NCBI GenBank assembly: GCA_941918925.1
Contig: OW799234.1
Location: forward strand, 46,530,412 to 46,594,411
Direction: 5' to 3'
From: Phyto melanocephala
Taxonomy: Eukaryota; Arthropoda; Insecta; Diptera; Rhinophoridae
DNA: 64,000 nt
The notes beneath the pieces were generated by a model. That model ran no database searches. It was not told the origin of the DNA and saw nothing but the letters and a program-made list of their open reading frames with translations. This document shows, piece by piece, positions 45,039-57,480 of the stretch (the stretch's first letter is position 1; each line of letters begins with the position of its first letter). The position numbers were made by a program, and so were the translations under genes.

Positions 45039-48018
45039 ATGGAGCTAAGGATCATGCAGATAAACCTCAACCATTGCGAATTGGCAAACGACCTACTGTC
45101 ACAATCAGTAAGAGAAAAGCAAATAGATGTTGCGATAATAAGCGAGCCATATGGAATAAGAAGTAGCAATGTTTGGACAAGCGACCAAAGTTCGAAGGCT
45201 GCAATATGGGCATGTGGCAAACATGCCTTTCAGAACATTGGAGATAAAAGAAAAGGCTTTACTCGAGCAAGGATAAAGGGCATTCTTCTTCTACAGCTGT
45301 TATGTTCCACCGAGTTGGTCCCATGAAGAATATGAATCTATGTTGCAGGAACTTGTGAATGATGCAGTTGGGAAGTCCCCACTTGTAATAGCTGGTGACT
45401 TCAATGCCTGGGCGACGGAATGGGGCAGCCAATCGACAAACAGAAGAGGATGGAGCCTCCTGGAGGCATTTGCACCTCTGGATGTAGACGTGGCTAACAA
45501 CGGAAGGAGCCAGACCTTCAGGAAAGCCGGTCGGAGCTCTATCATCGACATTACGTTTGTCAGCAGCTCGCTAACTCCAAGGACGAAGTGGTGGGTCAGC
45601 GAAGATTTCACTTACAGTGATCACCAGGCGGTAATGTTCGTAATCTCAGGATGCCGTGGCCGTGGGCGACATACTAAGCCTACAACGGGTCCAAAGTGGA
45701 AGGATTCACGTTTCGACGTGGAAACATTCAATGATTCAATAATGAACGAGGAGATCGAGGAAGGTCCAGTGCAGATAGCGTCAGTGCAACTATGCCGGTT
45801 AATAGAAAGAGCTTGCGATGCGTCAATGCCACAACGTTTAGCCGAACAGATTTGGTTCTCCATGCTATTGGTGGAATGAGGAGATACGAAGCCTCAGATT
45901 GGAATGCCTTAGATCGAGGCGCAAGGCACAGCGATCAAGAGGGAAAAGCTACCACACTCAGAGGATTGAGGAATTCAGGGAACTTAGGAAGAAACTCAAA
46001 ACTGCAATTAAGAAGAGCAAAGGAGAAAGCTTCAAGCGCCTCTGCGAGGAGGCAGATGCAAACCCTTGGGGTACGGCATATAAGGTGGTAATGAAGAAGC
46101 TTAAATGCCAAGCGGCTCCCCAGATAACATGCCCAACACTCCTACTGGGTATTGTATCGCACCTGTTTCCACAGCGGGAGAACAATTGGGTATACGTTGA
46201 CAGCAGATTCACGGACTGCAATATTCCCCCTGTCACGGAGGAAGAGATTCTCAAGATAGGTAGGGAAATTGGGGATAACCGGGCACCTGGCCCGGACGGA
46301 GTTCCCTACAAAGCCATTAAAGCCGCAATACAGCGACGACCGTGCTTGTTCAGGGGAATTATGCAAAGTTGCCTAAGTGAGGGTATTTTCCCGGACCAAT
46401 GGAAAGACAGAGACTAGTTTTGCTTCCGAAAGGGAACAAACCAGCTGGCGACCCTTCATCTTATCGCCCTATCTGCCTGCTTGATACACTGGGCAAAGCA
46501 CTGGAAAAGGTGATCTACAACAGACTCATGGACATCGTCGAGAGAGAGAATGGACTCTCCGAGACACAATTCGGATTCAGAAAATCACGCTCCACGATTG
46601 ACGCCATAAAAAGGGTAGTAGATACAGCTGCGGGTGCAATAGCAGGAGAACGTTGGAGATGGGGGACAAAAGAATACTGTGGTGTTGTCACGCTTGACAT
46701 TAGAAACGCGTTTAACTCTGCCAGTTGGGATTTCATAATGGCAGCTCTAGAGAGGCTGAACACACCGAAGTACCTAATTACAATAGTGAATAGTTACTTT
46801 TCGAATAGGAAACTGATCTACGCAACGGACGATGGGCCACGGATGTATGATGTTAGTTCAGGTGTTCCACAGGGATCGGTTCTTGGTCCACTACTATGGA
46901 ATATCATGTATGACGGAGTCCTTATAACACAACTACCGAGCTCGACAAGGATAATCGGGTTTGCGGATGACATAGTGATTGTCAGTGTAGCGAAACATAT
47001 TGTGGAATTAGAATCGGCTATAAACGATGCAATTGTGAGGATCCAGAGATGGCTAGATTCGGCGAATCTCAACCTGGCAGAACAGAAGACTGAAGCAGTA
47101 CTTATTAGAAGTAGGAAAAAAGTGGAATTTATGAAGGTGAAGGTAGGAAACCAGGAGATATGTTCTAAACCGGCAATCAAATATCTTGGGGTCATGATGG
47201 ATAACAGACTTAAATTCGGGCCTCATATTGAATACGCGTGCGCGAAGGCCGCAATGATTCAAAGGAGTATTGCTAGAATACTACCTAATATTGGAGGACC
47301 AAAGGGTCTAAGAAGGAGGCTTCTGGCTACGGTTACCAATTCCACATTGCTTTACGCAGCCCCTGTTTGGGCACAGGCTCTGAAGATAAAGGAGTATAGA
47401 AGAAAAATGTCCTCGGTTCATAGACTATGCGCGCTCAGGACAATAAGTGCCTTTAGGACGGTATCAGACGACGCGGCTTGTGTCATAGCGGCAATGATTC
47501 CAATAGACATACTGGCTGCGGAGATTCAGAGAATCTACAATAGGTGAACGACAGGCCAGGCAGTAATAAATTTAGCTGCAGTTAAGAGAGAGGAAAGATC
47601 GTTTTCAATCAGAGAATGGCAGAGAAGGTGGGATACATCGACTAAAGGGCGATGGACACATAAACTCATCCCTAATATTGCGGTATGGATGGATAGGAAG
47701 GCTGGGGATGTGAACTTCTACTTGACACAGTATATGACGGACCATGGCGCTTTTAGGCAATATCTGCACAGGGTTGGCCATGAAAATTCCCAAACCTACC
47801 CAGAATGCCCAGAAGAGGCGGAAAATGCGGAACATGTCGTATTCCGATGCCCTAGATACATGGGGTGGACTTCGGGTATGACGAATCCATCGGAGTTTCT
47901 TCGGCATATGTGTCAGGACGTGGAAAACTGGGAGGTCTTTAGTGGAGTGTGCTCCCGGATAATTAAGGACCTAAGAAGGCTGGAAAGGGCTAGACGGTCC
48001 GACGAGGAGCAGGCGTAA
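45039..48018 (+). pseudogene. L1 ORF2: endonuclease / reverse transcriptase
   Basis: The N-terminal APE-type endonuclease shows MQINLNHCELA, IISEPYG, VIAGDFNAWATEWGS, SIIDITFVSSSL and YSDHQAV. The reverse transcriptase shows APGPDGVPYKAIK, LLPKGNKPAGDPSSYRPICL, TLDIRNAFNSASW, SGVPQGSVLGPLLWN, GFADDIVIV and IKYLGVMMD. The C-terminus ends PECPEEAENAEHVVFRC. Frameshifts lie near 45280, 45850 and 46405, and a TGA at 47545-47547 replaces what is normally Arg before TTGQAVINL. In the C-terminal knuckle the first Cys of the usual CPxC is Tyr (TYPEC). The catalytic FADD is intact. Confidence 0.85.
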
Positions 48019-48197
48019 ATGCCAACGGCCCCCGCGAAGTAATACCTAGCGGCAGTCCCGTGCGGGTGTCCGTTGATGATAGAGGGGGTGTGGTTTAGTA
48101 CGTAGGCGCTACGGCGAATCGTACATGCTTGTGGCACGGGCCACTAGTATCTATGAAGATTCCACACCACCGGCTTGAAAGCAAAAAAAAAACACAC

Positions 48198-48267
48198 ACA
48201 CACACACACAGAGTTTCACTTTTATATATATAGATATATATAAAAGTGAAACTCTGTGTGTGTGTGT
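48198..48267. repeat. Perfect palindrome at the U2/U3 head-to-head junction
   Basis: Arms at 48198-48231 and 48234-48267 are mirror images around a short TAGA centre: (CA)n, AGAGTTTCACTTTTATATA and its complement. It arises where the 5' ends of two Helitron-like units of opposite orientation meet. Confidence 0.8.
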
Positions 48268-48978
48268 AAGTGTGTGGTTGCTATAGACTCCGGAACTCTA
48301 AAACCGATCGGACTCAAACTTTGGCAAGTTGTTGTACACATACCAGGGAGTGTTTATGGGTGGAAAAAAGTGGGCGGGGCCACGCCCATAAAAATTAGTT
48401 ATCAGTTTTAGCTACTTGCACTTGACCGATTTTTCTGAAACTTTGCACACATATCGAGCTGTCGTGACTTAATAATTTCGTTATAAGAAAAGTGGGCGCG
48501 GCCACGCCCCTAAAAAGTTTTAATTTTGAGGTACTTTCACTGGACCGATTTTTCTGAAACTTTGCACACATGTCGAGCTGTCATGACAAAATAATTTCGT
48601 GATTAGAAAAGTGGGCAGTTCCACGCCCATAAAAAAAGGTATCATTTTGAGGTACTTGCACTGGACCGATTATTCTGAAACTTTGCACACGTATTGGACT
48701 GTTATGACTTTACAATTTCATGATTAGAAAAGTGGGCAGGGTCACGCCCATTAAAACAATTATAATTTTGAGGTACTTGCACTGGTCCGATTCTTCTGAA
48801 ATTTTGCACACATATTGAGCTGTTATGACTTTACAGTTTCGTAATTAGAAAAGTGGGCAGTGCCACGCTCATATAGAAAAAGTTATAGTTTTTAGCCTTG
48901 CACTTGATATTCGATTAAAATTTAGAATGCGATTAAAATTCATGAAGGGGCGTAGCAGCGCGCGCCGGGTTTGGCTAG
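48240..48978 (+). mobile_element. Helitron-like unit U3
   Basis: It starts with TATAAAAGTGAAACTCTGTG, a (TG)n tract and CCGATCGGACTCAAACTTTG, runs through ~120-bp monomers and ends GCGCGCCGGGTTTGGCTAG before T. It is oriented opposite to U1 and U2. Confidence 0.65.
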
Positions 48979-49597
48979 TATAGATATAAAAGTGAAACTC
49001 TCTGTGTGTGTGTTAGCTATAGACTCCGAAACTGTAAAATTGATCGGACTCAAACTTTGGCAAGTTGTTGTACACATACCAGGGAGTGTTTATGGGTGGA
49101 AAAAAGTGGGGGGGGGGGGGCCACGCCCATAAAAATTAGTTATCAGTTTTAGCTACTTGCACTTGACCGATTTTTCTGAAACTTTGCACACATATCGAGC
49201 TGTCATGACTTAATAATTTCGTTATAAGAAAAGTGGGCGGGGCCACGCCCCAAAAAAAGTTTTAATTTTGAGGTACTTGCACTGGACCGATTATTCTGAA
49301 ACTTTGCACACGTATTGGACTGTTATGGCTTTACAATTTCATGATTAAAAAAGTGGGCAGGGCCACGCCCATTAAAACAATTATAATTTTGAGGTACTTG
49401 CACTGGTCCGATTCTTCTGAAACTTTGCACACATATTGAGCTGTTATGCCTTTACAATTTCGTTATTAGAAAAGTGGGCAATGCCACGCCCATAAAAAAA
49501 TTATAATTTTTAGGTTTTTTCACTTGATATTCAATTTAAATTCAGAATGCATTTCGATTCATTAAGGGGCGTAGCAACGCGCGCCGGGTTTGGCTAG
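48979..49597 (+). mobile_element. Helitron-like unit U4
   Basis: It follows U3 directly in the same orientation and has the same order of blocks. Monomer number is lower than in U3 and U5. A run of G replaces GGGCGGGG near 49107. It ends GCGCGCCGGGTTTGGCTAG. Confidence 0.65.
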
Positions 49598-50290
49598 TAT
49601 AGATATAAAAGTGAAACTCTGTGTGTGTGTGTGTGTTAGCTATAGACTCCGAAACTGTAAAACCGATCGGACTCAAACTTTGGCAAGTTGTTGTACACAT
49701 ACCAGGGAGTGTTTATGGGTGGAAAAAAGTGGGCGGGGCCACGCCCATCAAAATTAATTATCAGTTTTAGCTACTTGCACTTGACCGATTTTTCTGAAAC
49801 TTTGCACGCATATTGTGCTGTCATGACTAAATAATTTTGTGATAAGAAAAATGGGCGGGGCCACGCCCGTAAAAATGGTTATAATTTTAAGGTACTTGCA
49901 CCAGACGGATTTTTCTGAAACTTTGCACTCATATCGAGCTGTCATGACTTAATAATTTCGTGATTAGAAATGTGGGCAGTGCCACGCCCACAAGAAATAG
50001 GTATCATTTTGAGGTACTTGCACTGGACCGATTATTCTGAAACTTTGCAGGGACACGCCCGTAAAAACAATTATAATTTTGATCATTTTTGCACTGGTCC
50101 GATTCTTCTGAAACTTTGCACACATATTGAGCTGTTATGACTTTACAATTTCGTGATTAGAAAAGTATGCATTGCCGCGCCCATAAAAAAAAATTATAAC
50201 ATTTAGGCTTTTGCACTTGATATTCAATTAAAGTTCAGAATGCATTTCGATTCATTAAGGGGCGTAGCAACGCGCGCAGGATTTTGCTAG
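49598..50290 (+). mobile_element. Helitron-like unit U5
   Basis: It follows U4 in the same orientation. One monomer is shortened near 50045 (ACTTTGCAGGGACACGCCCG joins two half-monomers). The 3' end has drifted: GCGCGCAGGATTTTGCTAG. Confidence 0.65.
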
Positions 50291-53200
50291 TATAAAATAA
50301 ATAATAATATGAAAAAACAATTGATAATTTTGTTAGTATTATTTATTATGCAGAAATATAAATTTTTTATGTAAAATAATTGCTTCTTTAAGTTTTATTT
50401 TTGTATGCTTTTTTCGAAATTAAATGTTCAAATGTTTTTTTTCTTATTATTTAGTTTATATTAAAAAAAAAAAAAAATAAAAAGTACTGAAAGTCTGAGA
50501 AAATATATTTTTTATGATATAACATCTCTTTTTCGCCTATAGTTCGCCGTTTGGACTAAAATTACCTTAAAGGATATTTTTTATTTAATATTTTATTTAA
50601 GAAACAATCTGTCATGAATATAGTATTCCTATTTACAACTTATCGCAAAAGTTGCACATTGTAAGGAACTCACTTTAAGGAATTAAAAAAAAAACGTGAA
50701 TAGTGTTAACTTGTGCTTTATTTTTTTCGAAATTTTGTAAAAAAAAGGGAAAAGTTTTATCTATAGTGAAGTATATTACAACGACATACATGTTCTACGC
50801 CAAATTTTGAATTGTCAAAATACACATACGAATGTGGCTTTTACGTAATTTTGACGTCATCGTAAAGTAAAAAATTAATCCGGTGTGGCCACATGCATTA
50901 GTGGATTAAAATACATTTCGTGTAATATCAAAATTTTAGAGCAAAGTGCTGAACATTTTAGTGACGTCAGAGCTACAGATTTTTACATTTTGTGTACTGC
51001 AGGCTTTACACTACACATGGAGAATTGACAGATATGCAGATGATGCTTTGAAATCATATTATCATAATGTCATATATGTATACTGAATGGGTGTATGCAA
51101 AAGCGGATATATAATTTGTCAAAGGCACTAAAAATTTTCCACAAATCACCGAGAGGAACCGCCTCAGACAAATTTGTTTAGCGCTGGTCTATACCAATCT
51201 GCTTGTTTTTGTTTATTAGAATTTTACAATTTTACAAGTGATACAGAATCTATATTATTTGCCTAAGTCAGCCATTACAAACTACTCATTTGTATGCTGG
51301 TGATAAGAAGTAAAAACGATTCGTTTTTCAGCTCTGATCGGGCCAAGAGCTCGTTCGTCATTGTCTTGATTGTTTAGGAGCAATTAGTTCGTTCCTTTTC
51401 ATTTGACTTCAAGAGTTTTGCATCTCACTCTTGCGTGGTTATTTGTGTTTCATCGCGTAACTGTACTGTGATACAGGTTTTAGAGGAGTACCCACTAAAA
51501 TCATTTATTTATAACTGGAGGGGAACCATTTTAAATGCATTTACTAGTCACTGGAACGGTTCCATAAAACTGCTCCTAATTATTGTTTAGATATCTAAGA
51601 CTTCCTATACAATGGTTTAGGTCGGCATTTGGTGGCTGAACCAACGGTTTGTAACTGGAGCAGCACCATCAAGCTCAGTTTTTTTTGTGAACTTCTACTA
51701 AGGGTCAATATTCCGGATATTTAGCAAATATTTTTAATTTTTATTTCTTTGTAGCCGAAGACTGGAATTGTTTTTTTAAGTGATGTAAATGGCTCTTAAA
51801 GACAACAGGAGAGAAAAATTAAGATTTGACTATAAATTCTGAAGATATTTAAAAAAGCCACCGTAATGTTCAGCAAAAAAATCACGGTCTACACTTGTGT
51901 AATTAACCTTAAACGTAAGTAATAATATTTCAAAAATTTTATATTTAAATTATATTCACAATTACTATTATTGTTTATATAAGAGACAGGATAATGTTAA
52001 AATCATTTTCATTCAAATTGATAATTTTGTTTTAAAGTAAAAACGGAACAAGCAGATCCAAAAATTTTACAGAACTTTAGAACTTTGGTTACTCAGTAGA
52101 CCCTGAGAAATAAAAAACATAAAATATGATTTCAAAGTAAAATAATATTTGCAACTAAACGAATTTACACATTTTTGACAACAACAAAATACTTAATACA
52201 GCATATAAGACTCACATTGACAGGGACTAAGTATAAGTTAGGCATTGTACACCTTAATGTATTAGATGGCATGAATATACAAATGCCTGTGTGTGTATAT
52301 ATTTTTCAGGCTATTTAAATCAAGTTGAAAAAAAATATATATAAAAAGCACAAAGAAAACAAAGTGTAGGTCAAAACTCAAAGACGCATAATTACAGGTT
52401 AGAGAACTGGTTGGTATGAGCCCTTTGGCTAAGAAAAGACAACAAAAACAACAACGGCAATAGCAGCAAAAAAGATATTTGAAACTCTGTAGTATAAGAC
52501 TGAACCTGGCTATAAAGTTACAAACGCTGAATATGTTACTGAAAACGATGCCGGTGCTTCTGTTATTTTAAACTAATGGTGCAGAGGACTTACAAAAGGA
52601 TACAAGACACAGTAAAATTATATGAATTGAGAAAATGTGTAACTAAACATCTCAAACATAATGATGATGAACATTTGTCAGAGTGCATTACATATACATA
52701 TGTATGTAGTTTGGGTGATGGATGTTGTAAAGACAACAAAAAGTACAATAACTACACAAAGTACATCAATGGAGTTAAGCAGCATAGAAAAGGAACATGA
52801 TGCCTTCAATCTTTAAAGGCAAACAGGTGTCAAAAGGATGTTTTCCTTTAAAGCAACAAAAAACAAGAATATCTTCTACGTCGTTCTGGCTTCCAATGTC
52901 TGTTGTTCTGTAAACAATTAGAAATAAAAAATATATTTGGTAAATTCATTTTTGTTTTTTTTTTACAAAAAAAAATTTTTGTAGCAATAGAAAGGGCGTT
53001 GTAACTGGAGCAATCTAAAGGTTGTATTCACAACAGGAGTACTTTTAATTTTTCTACTTCGATGCATTAAATATTAGTCTAGTATAGTTTTTGAACATAA
53101 TAACGCCCTTTTGTTTGTTGTTCAATTAATTGTCCTCAAGGATCATCAGAAATGTGCATTTAACTACTGCACTTATATTTTGTTTTTACAAATTCTACAA

Positions 53201-53808
53201 GTATCTACTAACATTACATACATGCATATTTATATTTTTTTGCCCATTCCCTGGCTTTTTCAAGACAGGATAACAGTTGCAATTGGCAAATTACTGTCGG
53301 TTTGTAAAAATAATTTGTCAAAAATTTCTCAACAAACAAAAAACAAAAAAAAATTTAACAACGTTTCACTTATAACTGTTGTATAAAGTAATAAAAATGC
53401 GAAAAAGAATATTTTGTAAGACAGTAAGTAAAGTGCCTGCTTCTCTGTCTGTCCGTTAGTAAGTCTGTTTGTTGTGATAAATGATTCATTTATTATCAGT
53501 TTTTGTGTTTAGTTTCGACTCTGTCTGTATTCGTTAATTATAGGTGCTGGGTTTTAGTTTTGGTTCATGAAAGTCAATTCAAAGAGCTGTTTAGCTCAAT
53601 TTTATTATTTGAACGATTTGTATGAAAAAAACAGCAGGCTCTTTTGGTCATTAAAATGAAAATTAAATTGTGTTAATGAATGAAATTTTTTAAAAAATAA
53701 ACTAAGGATATTCAGAAATTTCAGAAGAATGGTTGGATACAAATAAAAATTTTCAAATTTATAAGAAAACCAATTGTTCATAAACGTACCTAAAGCCTTT
53801 ATCTGTAC
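50291..53808. other. No gene recognised
   Basis: The region is AT-rich, but some parts (around 51150-51700) are less biased. Frames such as 52576-52800 and 53111-53386 have no recognisable domain. No repeat relationship within the window was noticed. Confidence 0.4.
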
Positions 53809-54157
53809 ACATGTATGTATGTATGTATGTATGTATGTATGTATGTATGTATGTATGTATGTATGTATGTATGTATGTATGTATGTATGTATGTATGTAT
53901 GTATGTATGTATGTATGTATGTATGTATGTATGTATGTATGTATGTATGTATGTATGTATGTATGTATGTATGTATTATGTATGTATGTATGTATGTATG
54001 TATGTATGTATGTATGTATGTATGTATGTATGTATGTATGTATGTATGTATGTATGTATGTATGTATGTATGTATGTATGTATGTATGTATGTATGTATG
54101 TATGTATGTATGTATGTATGTATGTATGTATGTATGTATGTATGTATGTATGTATGT
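53809..54157 (+). repeat. (TATG)n microsatellite, left part
   Basis: About 87 units of TATG with one 1-bp phase change near 53975. Read on the minus strand it is (ACAT)n. The long Met-Tyr-Val-Cys frames across it are artefacts of the repeat. The array continues beyond the LINE at 57145. Confidence 0.95.
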
Positions 54158-57144
54158 TTTTTTTTTTTTTTTTTATTAACGAGGTGAAATCATCGAAAGA
54201 CCCTGGTACTTAGGTCAACCAGGAGTGCGTGACTTTAACACGCTAAAACACCTCGGTACACTAGCCCAAAATCCCTGCGGAACTACCACAAAGCTATACA
54301 TCGCAGGGGGGGGGGAAGGTACAACACCCAAACTATAACATCCTATTACGGATTTTCTCAACCCTACGAAGTTCAATGAGAACCAATCTAGCATATTCAC
54401 ATACATACTCCCAACTGCGTGCAGAGGACAACATAATCTCCACTATATTACTGTGATCAACACTACGGCCTATCATCCCCTCAAGGTGTATTCTCTCCCT
54501 ATCAAAACGCGAGCACGAAAAGAATACATGTTCAGCATTCTCCTCGACATTACCATCACAACTCGGACAGAACGGAGAAGTATCATGACCAAATCTGTAT
54601 AAGTAAGACCGGAAACAACCGTGTCCACTAAGCAACTGCGTAACATAGAAGTCCAGATCCCCATGTGTTCGCCCGAGCCATGGGACTAAGTCAGGAATAA
54701 GAGAAAACGTCCATCTACCCTTCTCTGATAAGGACCATCGCCGCTGCCACTCAGCAATCGTTTCAATATCTGAGAAGCCTCTGATCTGAAGATCAATTGG
54801 CATCATTCCTGCAATCACCAATGCTGCATCATCTGATACAGTCCGGAAAGCACAAATAACTCACAAAGCAGCCAGTCTATATACTGGGTTTATAATTCCC
54901 CTATAGGTCTTCAACCCAAGAGCCCGAGACCAAATAGGTGATGCATACATAATCACACTCTTAACTACTCCAGCCAGAAGTTTCCGACGTAAGTACTTTG
55001 GACAGAGCAGTATATGTTCTCGAAGACTTCTCAGCAACATATAGCAGATGATCCTTAAAAGATAAACGACAATCTATCATAACCCCAAGATATTTAAGCG
55101 AAGGTTTCGTCTCAATACAACACGATTCCACATTCAATTTCACAGACTCTATTGACCTACGGCTGGATATCAAAATCGCCTCTGTCTTTTGGTCAGCGAG
55201 CCCCAAATTAACAGATTCCAACCAGGAGCGCACAATTCCTATGCTTGCATTAGCAATGGTCGTAATCTCCACTAACTCCCTAGCGACACATATCAGGGCT
55301 ATGTCATCGGCAAAACCGACAATCTTAGCCCCATCGGGAAGAGACACACGGAGTATGCCATCATACATCACATTCCACAACAACGGTCCGAGAACCGAAC
55401 CCTGTGGGACCCCACCTGTGATATTATGCTGTCGCATGCCCTTGTCGGTTTCGTACAGCAGGATTCTGTCACGGAAGTAATCCTTCACTATAGCCAACAA
55501 GTACTCAGGAATCGCTAAACGCGTGAGAGAATTCACTATAACCTCCCAGTTCGCCGAGTTAAATGCATTCCTGACGTCGAGCGTTACCACTACGCAATAC
55601 TCCTTTGTGCCATTCCTCCATCGTTTGCCCTCAATCGCCGCAGTGGCCTTATGAACCACTACGTTCAAAGCATCCACAGTCGATCTTGCCTTTCTAAAAC
55701 CAAATTGATTATCAGATAGACCTCCTACGCACTCAACATATTCCTCTAGTCTCCTACAAACTATGCTTTCCAACAGCTTCCCAAACGTATCAATCATACA
55801 GAGTGGTCGGTAGGAGGAAGGATCCTCCTGAGGTTTTCCCTGTTTCAATAACAAAACTAGCTTTTGCCTTTTCCACATACTCGGAAATTTACCATGGCGT
55901 AAACACGAATTGATCAAATGGATAACCTGAACAGGGCAATACTTGAAAGTCTCCCTTACTACCGCATTCGGTATGCCATCCAAGCCAGGGGTTTTCCCGT
56001 CCCTAAATTTGCCCATGGCAGCTTCAACCTCAACTGTCGTGACAAGCGGAAAGTCAAATACCACATGAACAGTATCAGTCTGCCAAGATGTCACACCCTG
56101 GTAAGGAAATAAGTGATCCACTATGCGCCTAAGTACTTCAGCATCCTTAGGTGGTGGAGGATTTAGACACTTTAGCCTTTTTGTTACCAGCTTATAAGCC
56201 AGACCCCATGGGTCGTTTTCAACCTCTTCACACATCTGTATGAAACATGCCCTCTTACTCCTACTGATCGCCATTTTCAAGGATCATATAGGCGGATGCG
56301 CCTATATTGGTCACGGTGCTCGTCATTCCCCGGCCTACCTCGGCTTCTAGTATACCGTCGTCTAGCCCGGATACATTCCGACCGTAGTTGGGAAATTTCC
56401 CCGTTCCACCAATATACCGGCCGCTTGTTCGCACTCATCCTCCTTTTAATCATAGACGTATCGCATGCCTCCGATACCCTACTTATGAGTTGCGCAGCCA
56501 TTGTTTCAGGCTGCCCTTGCAACCTCATATTTTCCACCACTACTCCAAATAATTCCCTATCAAGGCTATCTGTTTTCCATCCCGAAATTCGTTCCGGGTG
56601 TATAATCATTGCATCCTGGCGCAATTCCGTCCTAATATCAATCAATATAGCATTATGATCGCTATGTGTGTATATCCCGGGCATGCTCCATCCTACCCTC
56701 CCCATAATATTAGCGCTAGCAAAGGCAACATCAATAATTGACCCCGCTTCGCCTCTTGAGAAAGTGTGCTCAGCTCTGTTGTTTAACAGAATCACATTAA
56801 GTGTAGAAAATGACTCCACTAGTATTCGACCCCTAGAATTTGTGCATGGGCAGCCCCATTCTATCGCCCACGCATTGAAGTCGCCGGCAATAACCACGGG
56901 ACCTCTTGAGCATGCATCAGAAACGATATTGTGAACAATTCGTTCAAACTCCAATAAGGAATATCTCCGGGGAACGTAGCAGCTATAGAAGCAAATCCCA
57001 TGCACAATAGCCCGAGTAAAACCAGTAAACTGTAAGGCAGGATCTCGCAGCCCCAATTCACTGATTAACCATATCGTCGACGTCTTGGTAATGTCCGATA
57101 ACCAATTAACCGAGTCCCGGCATCGATACGGTTCACTTAAGATG
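54158..57144 (-). mobile_element. R1-clade LINE (L2), 5'-truncated, in (ACAT)n
   Basis: Read on the minus strand the element enters from (ACAT)n directly into the endonuclease domain and ends with an A run (plus-strand T run 54158-54174) against (ACAT)n again. ORF1 and the start of ORF2 are missing. Its reverse transcriptase wording is close to L1 at 43374-48192, but the two are clearly different families. Like L1, it lies sense to an ACAY-type repeat. Confidence 0.85.
54333..57143 (-). pseudogene. L2 ORF2: endonuclease / reverse transcriptase, truncated
   Basis: The frame begins inside the endonuclease (LSEPYRC) and continues FYSCYVPRRYSLLEFE, VIAGDFNAWAIEWGCP, GSIIDVAFASANI and THSDHNA. 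A frameshift near 56280 leads to SKRACFIQMCEEVENDPWG. The reverse transcriptase has TPGLDGIPNAVV, SSYRPLCMIDTFGK, TLDVRNAFNSANW, GGVPQGSVLGPLLWN, GFADDIALI and LKYLGVMID. A second frameshift near 54975 and a TGA before VICAFRTVSDDA follow. The C-terminal knuckle is complete: CPSCDGNVEENAEHVFFSC. With 5' truncation and three breaks it is inactive. Any upstream open frame in the (ACAT)n is an artefact. Confidence 0.85.
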
Positions 57145-57377
57145 TGTATGTATGTATGTATGTATGTATGTATGTATGTATGTATGTATGTATGTATGTA
57201 TGTATGTATGTATGTATGTATGTATGTATGTATGTATGTATGTATGTATGTATGTATGTATGTATGTATGTATGTATGTATGTATGTATGTATGTATGTA
57301 TGTATGTATGTATGTATGTATGTATGTATGTATGTATGTATGTATGTGTGTATGTATGTATGTATGTATGCATGTAT
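57145..57377 (+). repeat. (TATG)n microsatellite, right part
   Basis: About 58 TATG units with small changes near 57347 and 57371. It is the continuation of 53809-54157 and so marks the target that L2 entered. Confidence 0.95.
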
Positions 57378-57480
57378 TTTATTAAGGATTAAAACATAGT
57401 CAAATAAAACATATTGCATTATTTCGGTTGGATTTTTTATTTTAATTTTTAGTGGTTGATGTTACCATTTTTGCTTCTTA

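Larger units (their letters stand above)
43374..48192 (+). mobile_element. R1-clade LINE (L1), near full length, in a (CA)n tract
   Basis: The element is about 4.8 kb: a ~250-bp leader, ORF1, ORF2, a 3' UTR of ~165 bp and an A run at 48183-48192. (CA)n lies on both sides. R1-clade membership is judged from the wording of reverse transcriptase motifs (LDIRNAFNSASW, GVPQGSVLGPLLWNIMYDG, FADDIVIV) and the C-terminal AENAEHVVFRCPRY. The R1 clade includes Waldo- and Mino-type families, known for ACAY or AC repeat targets. It has one nonsense codon in ORF1 and several breaks in ORF2. Confidence 0.8.
42660..48239 (-). mobile_element. Helitron-like unit U2, split by an R1-clade LINE
   Basis: It starts directly after U1 with CTAGCCAAACACGGCGCG. 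Five or so monomers run to GATCGGTTTTACAGTTTCGG and a (CA)n tract, where the LINE at 43374-48192 is inserted. After the LINE the (CA)n resumes, followed by GAGTTTCACTTTTATATA. Without the LINE it is about 760 bp. Confidence 0.65.

Noticed and set aside
42034..50290. Regularly spaced repeats that could suggest a CRISPR array
   Set aside because: Monomers are ~120 bp with no constant short repeat and unique spacer pattern, in an animal genome; they fit Helitron-like internal repeats.
53774..54213. Three long open frames of Met-Tyr-Val-Cys repeats
   Set aside because: They are translations of (TATG)n in all three frames and carry no information.
57137..57419. Open frames of Ile-His-Thr-Tyr or Met-Tyr-Val-Cys repeats
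   Set aside because: They are translations of the same microsatellite on either strand; the upstream extension of the L2 frame into it is an artefact.
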